Positions 49,846-59,544 of a DNA stretch of 64,000 nt are shown here, one piece after another. The stretch is from NCBI GenBank assembly GCA_023458595.1, contig JAEWYT010000023.1, forward strand, positions 1 through 64,000. Direction: 5' to 3'. The notes under the pieces are model-generated. The model made no database searches. It had not been told where the DNA came from and saw nothing but the letters and a program-made list of their open reading frames with translations. Positions within the stretch are counted from its first letter, which is position 1, and each line of letters begins with the position of its first letter. The stretch is from Pseudomonadota bacterium (GTDB lineage: Bacteria > Pseudomonadota > Alphaproteobacteria > Rhizobiales > Tepidamorphaceae). Made by a program: the position numbers and the translations under genes.

Positions 49846-52380
49846 ATGGCTTTCAAACGGCAAACCGATCGCCTGCCGATCATCCCGGCGAATGCGCGCA
49901 AACAGAACGTCACCTGCAGTTTCTGCATCGTCGGCTGCGGCTACCACGCTTACACGTGGCCGGTGAACAAGCAGGGCGGAACCGCGGCGTCCGCCAACGT
50001 CTTCGGCGTTGACCTGTCGCAGCAGCAGCCGGCGGAAACCGACGCCTGGTACGCGCCGTCGATGTACAACATCGTCAAGCAGGACGGCAAAGACGTCCAT
50101 CTCGTCATCAAGCCGGACTACGAATGCGTCGTGAACTCCGGCCTCGGCTCCGTGCGCGGCGCGCGCATGGCCGAGCTGAACTACTCGGCGGCCCGCTCGA
50201 CCCAGCAGCAGCGCCTCACCGATCCGATGGTATGGCGTTACGGCCAGATGCAGCCGACCAGTTGGGACGACGCGCTCGATCTCGTCGCGCGGGTCACCGC
50301 CCAGGTCATTGATGAGCAGGGTGACGATGGCCTGTTCGTCTCCGCCTTCGATCACGGCGGCGCCGGCGGCGGCTACGAGAACACCTGGGGCACGGGCAAG
50401 CTCTATTTCGGTGCGATGAAGGTCAGGAACATCCGCATCCACAATCGCCCGGCCTACAATTCCGAGGTTCACGCCACCCGCGACATGGGTGTCGGCGAAC
50501 TAAACAACTGCTACGAGGACGCGGAACTCGCCGACACGATCGTCGCCGTCGGCACCAACGCGCTCGAGACCCAGACCAACTACTTCCTCAACCACTGGGT
50601 GCCGAACCTGCGCGGGGCGACGATCGCCAAGAAGAACGAGCAGATCCCGAGCGAACCGCACGAGGCGGCGAAGATCGTGATCATCGATCCGCGCCGCACT
50701 GTGACGGTGAACGCGTGCGAGGTCGAGGCGGGCAAGGACAACGTCCTCCATCTGGCAATCAATTCAGGAACGGACCTCGCCCTGTTCAACGCGCTCTTCA
50801 CCTATATCGCCGACCAGGGTTGGGTGGACCGCGACTTCATCGACAACAGCACGCTGAGGGAAGGCAAGGCCCGGCCTCCGCTCTATCCGGCGCGGGGCGT
50901 CAGCGAAGCCAATCCGGGCCACCTGACGAGCTATGAGGACGCCCTCGAAGGCAATCGCACGTCGATCCAGGACGCTGCCGACATCACCGGCCTGAAGCCG
51001 GAGGACATCGTCAAGGCGGCCGAATGGATCGCCAAGCCGAAGGACGGCGGAAAGCGCCGCCGCACCATGATCGGCTACGAGAAGGGCATCATCTGGGGCA
51101 ACGACAACTACCGGACCAACGGCGCGCTGGTGAACATCGCCCTGGCGACCGGCAACATCGGGCGTCCCGGCGGCGGCGTCGTGCGTCTCGGCGGCCATCA
51201 GGAAGGCTACGTGCGTCCCTCCGACGCCCATGTCGGCCGGCCGGCGGCCTATGTCGACAAGTTGCTGATCGCCGGCGAAGGCGGTGTCCATCACATCTGG
51301 GCGTGCGACCACTACAAGACCACGCTTAACGCCGACGAGTTCAAGCGCGTCTACAAGAAGCGCACCGACATGGTGAAGGACGCCATGAACTCTGTTCCCG
51401 CCGGCGATCGGGAGGCGCTGGTCGGCGCCATCATGGCCGCCATTCGCCAGGGCGGGCTCTTTGCCATCGACGTCGACATCGTGCCGACCAAGATCGGGCA
51501 GGCCTGCCACGTCTGGCTGCCCGCGGCGACGGCGGGCGAGATGAACCTCACCTCGATGAACGGCGAGCGGCGCATGCGCCTCACCGAGCGCTACATGGAC
51601 CCACCCGGTCAGTCTCTGCCGGACTGCATCATCGCCGCCCGCATCGCAAACAACATGGAACGCGTGCTGCGCGGCATGGGCAAGGGCGAGTATGCCGACC
51701 AGTTCAAGGGCTTCGACTGGCAGACCGAAGAAGACGCCTTCATGGACGGCTATCACGGCAACGCGCACGGCGGGGAGTTTGTCACCTACGATGCGCTGAG
51801 AACGATGGGAACGAACGGCTTCCAAGAGCCGGCCATCGCAGTCGAGGACGGCAGGATCGTCGGCACCCAGCGGCTCTACACCGAAGGCGTGTTCTCGACC
51901 GACGACGGCAAGGCCCGGTTCATCGACGCGCCGTGGCGGGGTCTGCAAGCCCCCGGCAAGCAGGTGGAGAAGGAGAAGTTCACGTTCCTGATCAACAACG
52001 GCCGGGCCAACCAGGTCTGGCAGAACGCCTATCTCGATCAGGAGAACGACTTCGTCATGGATCGCTGGCCCTATCCGTTCATCGAGATGAATCCGGGGGA
52101 CATGGCGGAGGTCGGCGTCAAGGATGGCGATCTTGTCGAGGTCTACAACGACAACGGCGCGACCCAGGCCATGGTCTACCCTACGCCGACGGCGAAGAAA
52201 GGCGAGACTTTCATGCTGTTCGCTTTCCCCACGGGCGTTCAGGGCAACGTGGTCAGCGACGGGGTCAACGAACTGATCCTGCCGAACTACAAGCAAACCT
52301 GGGGCAACATCCGGAAGATTTCGGACAAGCCGAAGGCCGTCGGGCACCTTTCCTTCAAATCGAAGGAATACACGGGCTAG
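49846..52380 (+). CDS. aioA: Arsenite oxidase large subunit, molybdopterin protein AioA
   Basis: An 844-residue member of the DMSO reductase family. The [3Fe-4S] motif is C24-x2-C27-x3-C31 (CSFCIVGCGYHAY). Molybdopterin-binding regions include NTWGTGKLYFGAMK, AVGTNALETQTNYF and IGYEKGIIWGNDNYRTN. The length equals that of characterised AioA (~825-845). It oxidises arsenite to arsenate in the periplasm and has no signal of its own, being exported with AioB. It begins 12 bases after aioB. Confidence 0.97.
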   Translation: MAFKRQTDRLPIIPANARKQNVTCSFCIVGCGYHAYTWPVNKQGGTAASANVFGVDLSQQQPAETDAWYAPSMYNIVKQDGKDVHLVIKPDYECVVNSGLGSVRGARMAELNYSAARSTQQQRLTDPMVWRYGQMQPTSWDDALDLVARVTAQVIDEQGDDGLFVSAFDHGGAGGGYENTWGTGKLYFGAMKVRNIRIHNRPAYNSEVHATRDMGVGELNNCYEDAELADTIVAVGTNALETQTNYFLNHWVPNLRGATIAKKNEQIPSEPHEAAKIVIIDPRRTVTVNACEVEAGKDNVLHLAINSGTDLALFNALFTYIADQGWVDRDFIDNSTLREGKARPPLYPARGVSEANPGHLTSYEDALEGNRTSIQDAADITGLKPEDIVKAAEWIAKPKDGGKRRRTMIGYEKGIIWGNDNYRTNGALVNIALATGNIGRPGGGVVRLGGHQEGYVRPSDAHVGRPAAYVDKLLIAGEGGVHHIWACDHYKTTLNADEFKRVYKKRTDMVKDAMNSVPAGDREALVGAIMAAIRQGGLFAIDVDIVPTKIGQACHVWLPAATAGEMNLTSMNGERRMRLTERYMDPPGQSLPDCIIAARIANNMERVLRGMGKGEYADQFKGFDWQTEEDAFMDGYHGNAHGGEFVTYDALRTMGTNGFQEPAIAVEDGRIVGTQRLYTEGVFSTDDGKARFIDAPWRGLQAPGKQVEKEKFTFLINNGRANQVWQNAYLDQENDFVMDRWPYPFIEMNPGDMAEVGVKDGDLVEVYNDNGATQAMVYPTPTAKKGETFMLFAFPTGVQGNVVSDGVNELILPNYKQTWGNIRKISDKPKAVGHLSFKSKEYTG

Positions 52381-52406
52381 TCCATGCGGCTCCGTCAGAA
52401 TCCAAA

Positions 52407-52428
52407 GCCGGGCGCAAGCGCGCCCGGC
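52407..52428 (+). terminator. Hairpin after aioA
   Basis: GCCGGGCGC-AAGC-GCGCCCGGC is a perfect 9-bp stem 26 bases after the aioA stop. It lacks a T-run, so it may be a weak terminator or an mRNA-stabilising hairpin. Confidence 0.5.
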
Positions 52429-52429
52429 C

Positions 52430-52990
52430 ATGTATTGTGGAGATACGCAGACGCAGCGACCCACTTCGATCCTCGGCCACGCGACAATCTCCGGGCGGCA
52501 TGTGCTTGAGCGCGCCATCAAGCTGCTTCTCCGGACCGGCTGCTCTGAGACAGCTGCTCTTCCTGATCGTCACTGCGAAGGTCTTCGAGCAAGGCACTAA
52601 TGCCCCCTGTGCGGAGTGGGATGTCGAGACCGCTCTCATGAATCTCGACGCGCTCGACGAGGAGGCGGACGATGCGGATCTGCTCGACGGGAAACAGCTC
52701 GGTCCAAAGATCGTCGCAGGTGACGAGGCTCTCGCGCACTTCGGCCTCGGCGACGTCATGGCCGCTCCGGCGCAAGGCCGCCAGACATCGACGATCACTT
52801 CCGGTGAATGAAGGATGCTCCGCATCTGATCGGTCACCACCGCCTCGATCGCGGCAGCCGGAACGCGCGAGATTGGACTCGCGGACGTTTCGCTTCTGAG
52901 CACCCCGGCGCGGACGTAGTACCGGTAGATCCGCCCGCGGCGCCGCTTTTCACGCCGGTTCAAAGCAAGCCGGGGGCGATGCATGTATGC
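52430..52990 (-). pseudogene. Decayed serine recombinase C-terminal fragment
   Basis: On the minus strand a zinc-ribbon/C-terminal resolvase segment is readable: KRRRGRIYRYYVRAGVL, then SRVPAAAIEAVVTDQMRSIL, followed after a frameshift near 52760 by VEQIRIVRLLVERVEIHESGLDI. These are typical of large serine recombinases, but the catalytic domain is absent and the frame is broken. It separates the aio locus from the ABC transporter genes and is the place where cytochrome c or moeA genes often follow aioA. Confidence 0.65.
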
Positions 52991-53001
52991 CCGCGCAACA
53001 A

Positions 53002-53817
53002 CTAAAATCTCAGCGACCGCAACCCAACCGTCCGGTCCACCAGACCGATCGCTGCGAACGTCACCAGGATGCTGATCGAGGCGATCGCCGCGGCGGTCGG
53101 ATCGAAGTTCCAGCGAAGATAGTCGAAGAGCTCGAGCGGCAGCGTGTTGTGCCCGATCGGCTTCAACAGAAGCGATATGTTGAAGATGTCGAACGAGATC
53201 ACGAAGGAGAACATACAGCCCGTGATCAGGCCCGGCTTGATGCCCGGCAACGTCACGCGCCGGAAAGTCATCCACTTCGGCGCGCCGAGGCTACGCGCGG
53301 CCTCTTCCTGCGACCTGTCGAAGTTGAAAAGCGCGGAGGAGACGTTCAGGAAGACGTAGGGGAAGGTGACCACTGTATGGCCGATCTGGATGGCGATCGA
53401 GTGCTCGGTGCCCGTTCCCACCTCGTAGAAGAAGAACAGGAGCGCGATCGCCGTCAGGATCTCGGGGATGAGCAGCGGGCCCGTCATGAAGGTTCGCAGC
53501 GGATCCCTCCAGCGTCCGGCGTGGCGGGCGACGTACAGTGCGGCCAGCGTTCCGAGCACTCCCGAAACGACAGTCGAGACGACCGCGAGCCTGATCGAGT
53601 AGAGGATCGCATCGACGATTCGGGCATTCGCGAACAAAGCGCCGAACCAGCGCAGCGATACTCCTTCGAGCGGAAACGCGAGGAACTCGCCGGAATTGAG
53701 CGAAAGCAGCATGACCAGTACGATCGGCGACACCAGGAATACGTAGATGAGGCCGACGAGCGTCAGGAACGCGTAGTCCCAAGCTCCCAGCATGCCGATC
53801 CCGCCGCGCCGGCTCAT
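53002..53817 (-). CDS. ABC transporter permease (PotC-like)
   Basis: A 271-residue permease with six membrane segments. The EAA motif is EEAARSLGAPKWMTFRRVTLPGI. It belongs to the spermidine/putrescine (PotC) branch of binding-protein-dependent permeases. It is the last of four minus-strand genes potD-A-B-C in order; its start overlaps the PotB-like stop by 4 bases. Confidence 0.9.
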   Translation of the reverse strand: MSRRGGIGMLGAWDYAFLTLVGLIYVFLVSPIVLVMLLSLNSGEFLAFPLEGVSLRWFGALFANARIVDAILYSIRLAVVSTVVSGVLGTLAALYVARHAGRWRDPLRTFMTGPLLIPEILTAIALLFFFYEVGTGTEHSIAIQIGHTVVTFPYVFLNVSSALFNFDRSQEEAARSLGAPKWMTFRRVTLPGIKPGLITGCMFSFVISFDIFNISLLLKPIGHNTLPLELFDYLRWNFDPTAAAIASISILVTFAAIGLVDRTVGLRSLRF

Positions 53818-54698
53818 GGCAGCCTCCGCATCATCCGCGCGGTAAGCCGGTAGAACAGTACCACGGCGAGCAACATGGTCGCCGCCATGATCAGCGCCAG
53901 CGCCGCGCCCGCCGGCCAACGAAAATTGTCGACAAGATACTGGACGACGAGGACCGACATCGTCCTTCCGCCCGTGCCGCCCAGCATCGCCGGGGTGACG
54001 TAGGCGCTCATGGACAGAACGAAGACGAGGACAGCACCGGCCTGAATTCCGGGCAGGCTCAAGGGCAACGTCACTTTCAGGAAAGTTCTCATGCGCGACG
54101 CGCCGAGCGAGCGCGACGCGGCGGCAAGATCGGGGCCGATCGCCTGCAGGTTGCCGAGCAGGGGCAGGATCACGAAAGGCAGGAAGACGTGCGTCAACGC
54201 TATCGCGACGCCGAGCGAATTGTTCATAAGCTGCAGCGGGAAGTCGATGAGGCCCAGCGCCTTAAGGGTCTGGTTGGCCACGCCGTTGTTCGACAGGATG
54301 ATCATCCAGGCAAACGTCCGCACCACGAGCCCGACGAGCAGCGGCGACAGTACGAAGATGTAGAGAAGACTGTTCCACCGCGACCGGGAGTAGGCGAGAT
54401 GGTAGGCGACGGGATAGCCGAGGAGCAGAGCGAGGGACGTGACGATGAGTCCGACCAGCACGGTCTTGCCGAGAATTCCCAGTATATAGGAGTCGGTGAG
54501 CGCGTTCGTGTAGTGCGACAGCGTCCACCCTTCGCCGTACACCGCTCCGGTCGCGGCCTCGTGCAGGCTCATCGTGACGATGGACAGATACGGCAGCACG
54601 AAGAAGACGCCGAGCAGGATTAGGGCCGGCAGAACCTGCCAAACCGGGCCAAGAAACAGGCGGCGACCCGAAGGCGCTTCTGCTCGCGCCACACTCAT
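53814..54698 (-). CDS. ABC transporter permease (PotB-like)
   Basis: A 294-residue permease with six membrane segments and the EAA motif AAASRSLGASRMRTFLKVTLPLSLPG. The first segment is LPALILLGVFFVLPYLSI. It forms a heterodimer with the PotC-like protein. It overlaps both neighbours by ATGA, indicating coupled translation. Its start is set by the overlap with the ATPase gene. Confidence 0.9.
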   Translation of the reverse strand: MSVARAEAPSGRRLFLGPVWQVLPALILLGVFFVLPYLSIVTMSLHEAATGAVYGEGWTLSHYTNALTDSYILGILGKTVLVGLIVTSLALLLGYPVAYHLAYSRSRWNSLLYIFVLSPLLVGLVVRTFAWMIILSNNGVANQTLKALGLIDFPLQLMNNSLGVAIALTHVFLPFVILPLLGNLQAIGPDLAAASRSLGASRMRTFLKVTLPLSLPGIQAGAVLVFVLSMSAYVTPAMLGGTGGRTMSVLVVQYLVDNFRWPAGAALALIMAATMLLAVVLFYRLTARMMRRLP

Positions 54699-55756
54699 GC
54701 GGCAATCAACCAGGCGTCCGCCGGCGCGAAACAGACCGAGATGCCGGCGCCTGGCTCGACTTGTGTCCTGCCGTTGACGTCGACCACCGCAGTCTCGCCC
54801 TGGCCGAGGTCGATCACGAGCTGCTGCGCGCTCCCCTGATAGACGCACTTGCTGACCGTGCCCTGCAACATGTTCTCCTCGTCGCTTCGCAGTTCCGTGC
54901 GCATGTTCTCGGGTCGAATCATCACGTGCACCGCCTGACCGACGGCGAGGTCGTCGGGACCCGTCGCCGCCATCCGGCCGCGTCCGGCCTCCACTATGTA
55001 GCCGCCACCGCCGAGAGACGATGCGACCCGGGCCTCGATCGTGTTCGAGCGTCCGATGAACCGCGCGACTCCTATCGACGCGGGGTGCTCGTAGATCTCC
55101 CGGGGCGTACCGCTCTGGGCGATCTCCCCGGCCTGCATTACGACGATCAAGTCCGACATCACGATCGCTTCGGACTGGTCGTGCGTGACGTACACGCTGG
55201 TGATTCCCACGCGCTGCTGCAGATCGCGGATGAAGAACCGCATCTCGTCGCGCAGGGAAGCATCGAGATTGGCGAGCGGCTCGTCGAGAAGCAGCACGGA
55301 GGGTTCGATGACCAAGGCGCGGGCAAGGGCAACGCGCTGCTGCTGCCCGCCGGAGAGCTCGCGGGGAAAGCGTGCGCCGAACCCGTCGAGCCGTACCATA
55401 GTGAGCATATCGGCAACGCGGCGCCGGCGTTCGTCGAGCGGGACCTTACGCGCCTCGAGGCCGAAGCCGACGTTTTCCTCGACGGTCATGTGGGGAAACA
55501 GCGCGTAGGACTGGAAAACCATTCCGACGTCGCGATGCTCCGGTTCGACCTTCGTCACGTCGCGTGTGTTGAAGAGAATCGCGCCGCTGTCGGGAACCTC
55601 GAAACCGGCAATGCACCGCAGCGTCGTGGTCTTGCCGCAACCGCTGGGGCCGAGCAGGGAGACGAACTTGCCCTCATCCAGGAAGATCGAGATGTCCTTG
55701 AGGATATGCTGATCGCCGTAGTGCTTGTGCAGGTGCTTTATCGTCAGAGCAGACAT
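54695..55756 (-). CDS. ABC transporter ATP-binding protein (PotA-like)
   Basis: A 353-residue ATPase. Walker A GPSGCGKTT at 36-44, signature LSGGQQQR, Walker B LLLDEPLANLD and the switch histidine in VTHDQ. A C-terminal TOBE domain (VMIRPENMRTEL ... VNGRTQVEPGAGISV) matches polyamine/iron/sulfonate-type importers. It energises the two permeases. A perfect hairpin separates it from the upstream binding-protein gene. Confidence 0.93.
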   Translation of the reverse strand: MSALTIKHLHKHYGDQHILKDISIFLDEGKFVSLLGPSGCGKTTTLRCIAGFEVPDSGAILFNTRDVTKVEPEHRDVGMVFQSYALFPHMTVEENVGFGLEARKVPLDERRRRVADMLTMVRLDGFGARFPRELSGGQQQRVALARALVIEPSVLLLDEPLANLDASLRDEMRFFIRDLQQRVGITSVYVTHDQSEAIVMSDLIVVMQAGEIAQSGTPREIYEHPASIGVARFIGRSNTIEARVASSLGGGGYIVEAGRGRMAATGPDDLAVGQAVHVMIRPENMRTELRSDEENMLQGTVSKCVYQGSAQQLVIDLGQGETAVVDVNGRTQVEPGAGISVCFAPADAWLIAA

Positions 55757-55783
55757 TCTGGTGCTCACGAAATAGGCGGACAG

Positions 55784-55807
55784 CCCGGGCGGCCGGGGCC
55801 GCCCGGG
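55784..55807 (-). promoter_or_regulatory. Intercistronic hairpin between binding protein and ATPase genes
   Basis: CCCGGGCGGCC-GG-GGCCGCCCGGG is a perfect 11-bp stem with a 2-base loop centred in the 73-base gap. It lacks a T-run. Such hairpins often protect the upstream part of the mRNA, keeping the binding protein more abundant than the membrane parts. Confidence 0.6.
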
Positions 55808-55829
55808 GGCATCTCGGTCCGGCCCGACG

Positions 55830-56879
55830 TCAGGCCATTTCGCGGTTCCAACGGTCGGCGATTTCCGCCGCCTTGCCGACGTAGCTGTTCCAGTCGAAGC
55901 TCCTGATCTCCGACATCCGCGGCCCGACGATCGGCAGCCGCTCGGCCAACTCACCTTTGATCTGCGAGTCCTTGTTACTCGGCGAGGTGTAGAACGTCTC
56001 GGCCATCTGCTGTTGAACAGCAGCGTCGACGATGTAGTTCAGGTACTTATGGGCTTCGTCCTTCTCGGAGCCGGACTTGACGAGGTTGAAGGACTGCTCG
56101 AAAGCGACAACGCCTTCCTTCGGTGCGACGACGGCGACCGGTGCGCCCTTGTTCTGGAGCACCATGATTTCTGTCCAGTCCACCGGCGCGACGATGAAAT
56201 CCCCGCGGATCAGGCCCGCTGCGACCTCGCCGCTCCAGGACGCCTGCGTGAACGGCAGCAATTCCTTGAACTTCGCGAATGCGACGTCGTAGTCATCGGG
56301 GCCGCTGCCGTAGATTTCCGCGATCAGGCGCAGCATCAGAACGGCGCCTGTGTTGCCGATCTGGTAGAGGCCGATCTTGCCCTTGAATTCCGGGTTCTCC
56401 CAGAGATCCGTCCAGGAGGTCGGCGGCGTCTTCACGAGATCGGTCCGGTAGGCGAGACCGATCGGCGAAATGATGCCGCGCACGCCGTTGAGGTCCGGAT
56501 TGACGAACTGCGGATAGACGTTCGCCACGTTGGGGGCCTTGGCCGCGTCGAACGGCTCGAAGAAGCCTTCGGCACGCAGCACTGCAGCAATGTTCTCGTT
56601 GCCCATGAAGATCGAGTAGGGCGAAGCGTCGCCGCCGGCCCGGATCTTGGCGACGAAGTCCTTGCCGAGGCCGACATCGAGACGCGGTTCGATGCCGGTC
56701 GCCGCGGTGAATCCCGGAACGAGCGTCTCTTCCCAGAATTTGGCCCAGAGGCCACCGTAGGTCGGAATAACGAACTGAGAGGCAGCGCTGGCCCGGAACG
56801 GCAGGCCAGCGGCGGCGAGTACGGCTCCGCCTGCGGCCAGGAAGCCACGCCTGGTGAGATTAGGGTGTGCGAATTTCAT
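55830..56879 (-). CDS. Periplasmic substrate-binding protein (PotD-like)
   Basis: A 349-residue extracellular solute-binding protein. A Tat-like signal (TRRGFLAAGGAVLAAAG) is followed by FVIPTYGGLWAKFWEETLVPGF. The layout (ISPIGLAYRTDLVKTPPTSWTDLW; FIVAPVDWTEIMVL) is that of the polyamine/putrescine group, which also binds other small cations, carboxylates and opines. The substrate is unknown. It is the first gene of the transporter operon, divergent from the GntR regulator. Confidence 0.88.
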   Translation of the reverse strand: MKFAHPNLTRRGFLAAGGAVLAAAGLPFRASAASQFVIPTYGGLWAKFWEETLVPGFTAATGIEPRLDVGLGKDFVAKIRAGGDASPYSIFMGNENIAAVLRAEGFFEPFDAAKAPNVANVYPQFVNPDLNGVRGIISPIGLAYRTDLVKTPPTSWTDLWENPEFKGKIGLYQIGNTGAVLMLRLIAEIYGSGPDDYDVAFAKFKELLPFTQASWSGEVAAGLIRGDFIVAPVDWTEIMVLQNKGAPVAVVAPKEGVVAFEQSFNLVKSGSEKDEAHKYLNYIVDAAVQQQMAETFYTSPSNKDSQIKGELAERLPIVGPRMSEIRSFDWNSYVGKAAEIADRWNREMA

Positions 56880-57025
56880 CTGTCCTGTTCCCGTTCTGCT
56901 TGGAATTGGCTGGTGCAATTCTCCGTGCCCAGCGACAGCAAAACGCTTGCACTTTTTGAACAGAAGGTCAATCTAACATTGGAATATAGAAATATGCTTA
57001 TAAAGCGGACAACTACCAGGGTGGA
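56880..57025. promoter_or_regulatory. Divergent promoter region, transporter / GntR regulator
   Basis: 146 bases, clearly more AT-rich than the surrounding genes (TTGGAATATAGAAATATGC region at 56980-56998). It must contain both promoters and probably the regulator's operator. No clean inverted repeat was found by eye. Confidence 0.45.
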
Positions 57026-57811
57026 ATGATGGAAACTCGGGCGACAAAAGCCGAAAGATTTCCCGAGCGCACGAGTCTCGCGCGGCAGATCGCCGGAACG
57101 CTGCAGGACGAGATTGTAGAGGGAACGTTGTCCGTCTCCGAGCGGCTGCCGTCCGAAGTGGAACTGGCAGAGCGCTTCGACGTTTCGCAGCCGACCGTGC
57201 GGGAGGCACTCAAAATCCTGGCAGCGAAGAAACTGATCCGCTCGAAGCGGGGGCCGAACGGCGGCGTCTTCGTCAACAAGCCGTCAATTTCCGTGGCAAG
57301 CCAGATGCTCCAGGAGTTGACGAACTGGTTCGTCGGTCTCGGCGTCTTCGATCTGAAGGAGATCGTCGAGACCCGTCTTCTCATCGGCCGAATCTGCGTA
57401 CGCCTCGCCGCGGACCGTGCAACAGACAAGGACCTGTCGGCGATGGAGCAGACGCTCGCGGCGTTGGGTGGGGCAGATCTGTCGGACGAGGACTTCTGCC
57501 GGCTCGAGGTCGCCTTCCATCACGCCATCGCTCAGGCGACGGGCAACAACGAGATCCGGTTCATCATGCTGGTCGTCAACGATTCACTCATCCCCGCGAC
57601 GAACATGATCTCATTCGCCTTCCGCGAACGCGACCGCGTGGTTGGCATGCACAGCGATATCCTGACGGCGCTGCGGACGAAGGACACGGACGCGGCCGTC
57701 GATGCCTTCGAGCGGCTGATCGCATATCAGTCGAAGGTCTACGACAAGGCGCTGGCAGCGCGCGAGAAACGATCCAGGCACAAGCCGGCGCCGGACCGCG
57801 CGGCGGACTAG
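57026..57811 (+). CDS. GntR/FadR-type transcriptional regulator
   Basis: A 261-residue regulator. Residues 12-78 form a GntR winged helix (LPSEVELAERFDVSQPTVREALKIL region). An all-helical FCD ligand domain follows (ETRLLIGRICVRLAA; VAFHHAIAQATGN with metal/ligand His residues; HSDILTALRTKD). FadR-subfamily members respond to acyl-CoA or organic acids. It is divergent from the transporter and one base from the ligase gene, which it probably controls together with it. Confidence 0.9.
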   Translation: MMETRATKAERFPERTSLARQIAGTLQDEIVEGTLSVSERLPSEVELAERFDVSQPTVREALKILAAKKLIRSKRGPNGGVFVNKPSISVASQMLQELTNWFVGLGVFDLKEIVETRLLIGRICVRLAADRATDKDLSAMEQTLAALGGADLSDEDFCRLEVAFHHAIAQATGNNEIRFIMLVVNDSLIPATNMISFAFRERDRVVGMHSDILTALRTKDTDAAVDAFERLIAYQSKVYDKALAAREKRSRHKPAPDRAAD

Positions 57812-57812
57812 A

Positions 57813-59531
57813 ATGGGGCTGTTCGCCGAGAACCTCGACCTGATCGAGATCGAAGGCAGGGAAGCCGGGCAGATCTTCCGCAGTTCGCTCGACCTGCCGC
57901 GAGACCTGCCGGACATCTACGATCGCCTGGAGCGCGGGGGGCACGAACATCCGAACCGGGCACTGCTCACCGCGCCGGCGCCGAACGGGCGCACGATCCT
58001 GAGCTACGCCGATGCGCTGCGCACCGCCGAAACCGTTCACGCCCGGCTGGCCCGTCGGCACGGGATGCGCCCCGGCCGCCGTCTTGCGAGCCTCGTACCG
58101 GCGGGAGTCGATGCCCTGATCCTCAAGATCGCCTGTCTGCGCGCCGGCGTCGTCCACATCGCCCTGCCACCCTTTCCCTTTCGTGAAGGGGGAGCCAACG
58201 AAGTCGCGGCGCACCTGCTCGCGATCAGCCAGCCGGACCTCGTCGTCGCTCCGGACGATCATCCGGCGGTTGCCGCCGCCGGTGCCATTCCGGTATCGAC
58301 GGTGACGACCCGGGATGCGGACGAACCCGGCGATCCGATCGGCCGCGCAGCCGCCGTCGCCTCCGACTGGGCAGCGATCTTCTTCACGTCCGGCAGCACA
58401 GGACAGCCGAAGGGCGTGCCGATCACGCGCTGCATGATCGCGTCGAACCAGGCCGCCTATTCCCTGCTGTGGCCGTTCCTCGCCGAAGAGCCACCGGTGC
58501 TGCTCGACTGGCTGCCGTGGCACCATGTCTTCGGCGGGCTCGACAATATCTTCAAGGTCGTCTGGCACGGCGGCACGATGCACGTGGACGCCCCGCCGTC
58601 GCCCGAAACCGTTCGCGAGACGGTTCGACTGCTCGGCGATCTCGGCGCGACCATGTACATCGCCGTGCCGCGCGGCCTGAAGGACCTCCTCACTTGCCTG
58701 GAGGAAGACGCGGCAGTGGCCGCCCGGGCTACCCGGCGGCTGAGGGCCGTCTTCTTCGCGGGAGCCGGCATAGACCAGTCGCTATGGGTGCGGCTGCGAT
58801 CCTTCCGCGACCGATGCGGGACGTTCGAGGTCCTGTCGGGGTACGGAGCGACCGAGGTGGCGTCGACGATCTGCCTGGGCCCGGGACCGCTTGAGCGTCC
58901 CGGCGAGCTTGGTCATCCGCTGCCCGGGCACGAGATCCGCCTCGCCGATGCCGAAGGGCGCACCGAGTTGCGGGTGAAGGGGCCGAACGTCGCTCCAGGC
59001 TATCTCGCCGAACAGGGCCTCGAGCCGCTGCCGACGGACGAGCTCGGCTTCTACAGGACCGGCGACGCGGCGATATTGCACCGGCGCGACGACGGGCAAC
59101 AGGTCTTCCTTTTCGATGGCCGGATCGCCGAGGACTTCAAGCTGTCGAACGGCGTCAAGGTGCGGGTTGGAATGCTTCGAGCGGCTCTCCTGTCCCGCTG
59201 CGCGCCGCTCGTCGACGATGTAGTGGTCGCGGGCGAAAACGCCGACCGGCTGGTCGCGTTGTTCTTCCCCTCGGCGTCAGCGGCAAACGACCGTGACCTG
59301 ATCGACCGGATAGCCGGCGTCCTAGGCGGGTGGAATGCGGAGAATCCGGCCGGTTCGACCGCCATCTCCCGCTTCGGCATCGCGGCGGTCCCGCCCAACA
59401 AGACGCGGGGAGAAGTTTCCGACAAGGGACAGATCGTCCAGAGCCGCTATCTGCGCAATTACACCGCCACCTTCGCCGCGCTGCTGGCCGGCGAAGGGCA
59501 CGCACCGTCGCGGGCCCGGCGGCCGGAGTAG
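57813..59531 (+). CDS. Feruloyl-CoA synthase-like acyl-CoA ligase
   Basis: A 572-residue adenylate-forming enzyme. The P-loop AAIFFTSGSTGQPKGVP is the AMP-binding signature. LDWLPWHHVFGG is typical of feruloyl/benzoate-type CoA ligases, and FEVLSGYGATE and FYRTGDAAILH continue the core motifs. The C-terminal region (DGRIAEDFKLSNGVKVRV) lacks the usual extended ligase tail but holds the expected Lys. It would activate an aromatic or cinnamic acid. It is one base after the GntR stop. Confidence 0.8.
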   Translation: MGLFAENLDLIEIEGREAGQIFRSSLDLPRDLPDIYDRLERGGHEHPNRALLTAPAPNGRTILSYADALRTAETVHARLARRHGMRPGRRLASLVPAGVDALILKIACLRAGVVHIALPPFPFREGGANEVAAHLLAISQPDLVVAPDDHPAVAAAGAIPVSTVTTRDADEPGDPIGRAAAVASDWAAIFFTSGSTGQPKGVPITRCMIASNQAAYSLLWPFLAEEPPVLLDWLPWHHVFGGLDNIFKVVWHGGTMHVDAPPSPETVRETVRLLGDLGATMYIAVPRGLKDLLTCLEEDAAVAARATRRLRAVFFAGAGIDQSLWVRLRSFRDRCGTFEVLSGYGATEVASTICLGPGPLERPGELGHPLPGHEIRLADAEGRTELRVKGPNVAPGYLAEQGLEPLPTDELGFYRTGDAAILHRRDDGQQVFLFDGRIAEDFKLSNGVKVRVGMLRAALLSRCAPLVDDVVVAGENADRLVALFFPSASAANDRDLIDRIAGVLGGWNAENPAGSTAISRFGIAAVPPNKTRGEVSDKGQIVQSRYLRNYTATFAALLAGEGHAPSRARRPE

Positions 59532-59544
59532 TGGTGCAGTGGCG

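Noticed and set aside
50764..52521. 585-residue minus-strand frame across aioA
   Set aside because: Shadow of aioA, whose cofactor motifs and length are exact.
52355..53275. 306-residue minus-strand frame between aioA and the permease gene
   Set aside because: Only a middle segment resembles a recombinase and the rest is a shadow of the permease gene; reported instead as a pseudogene fragment.
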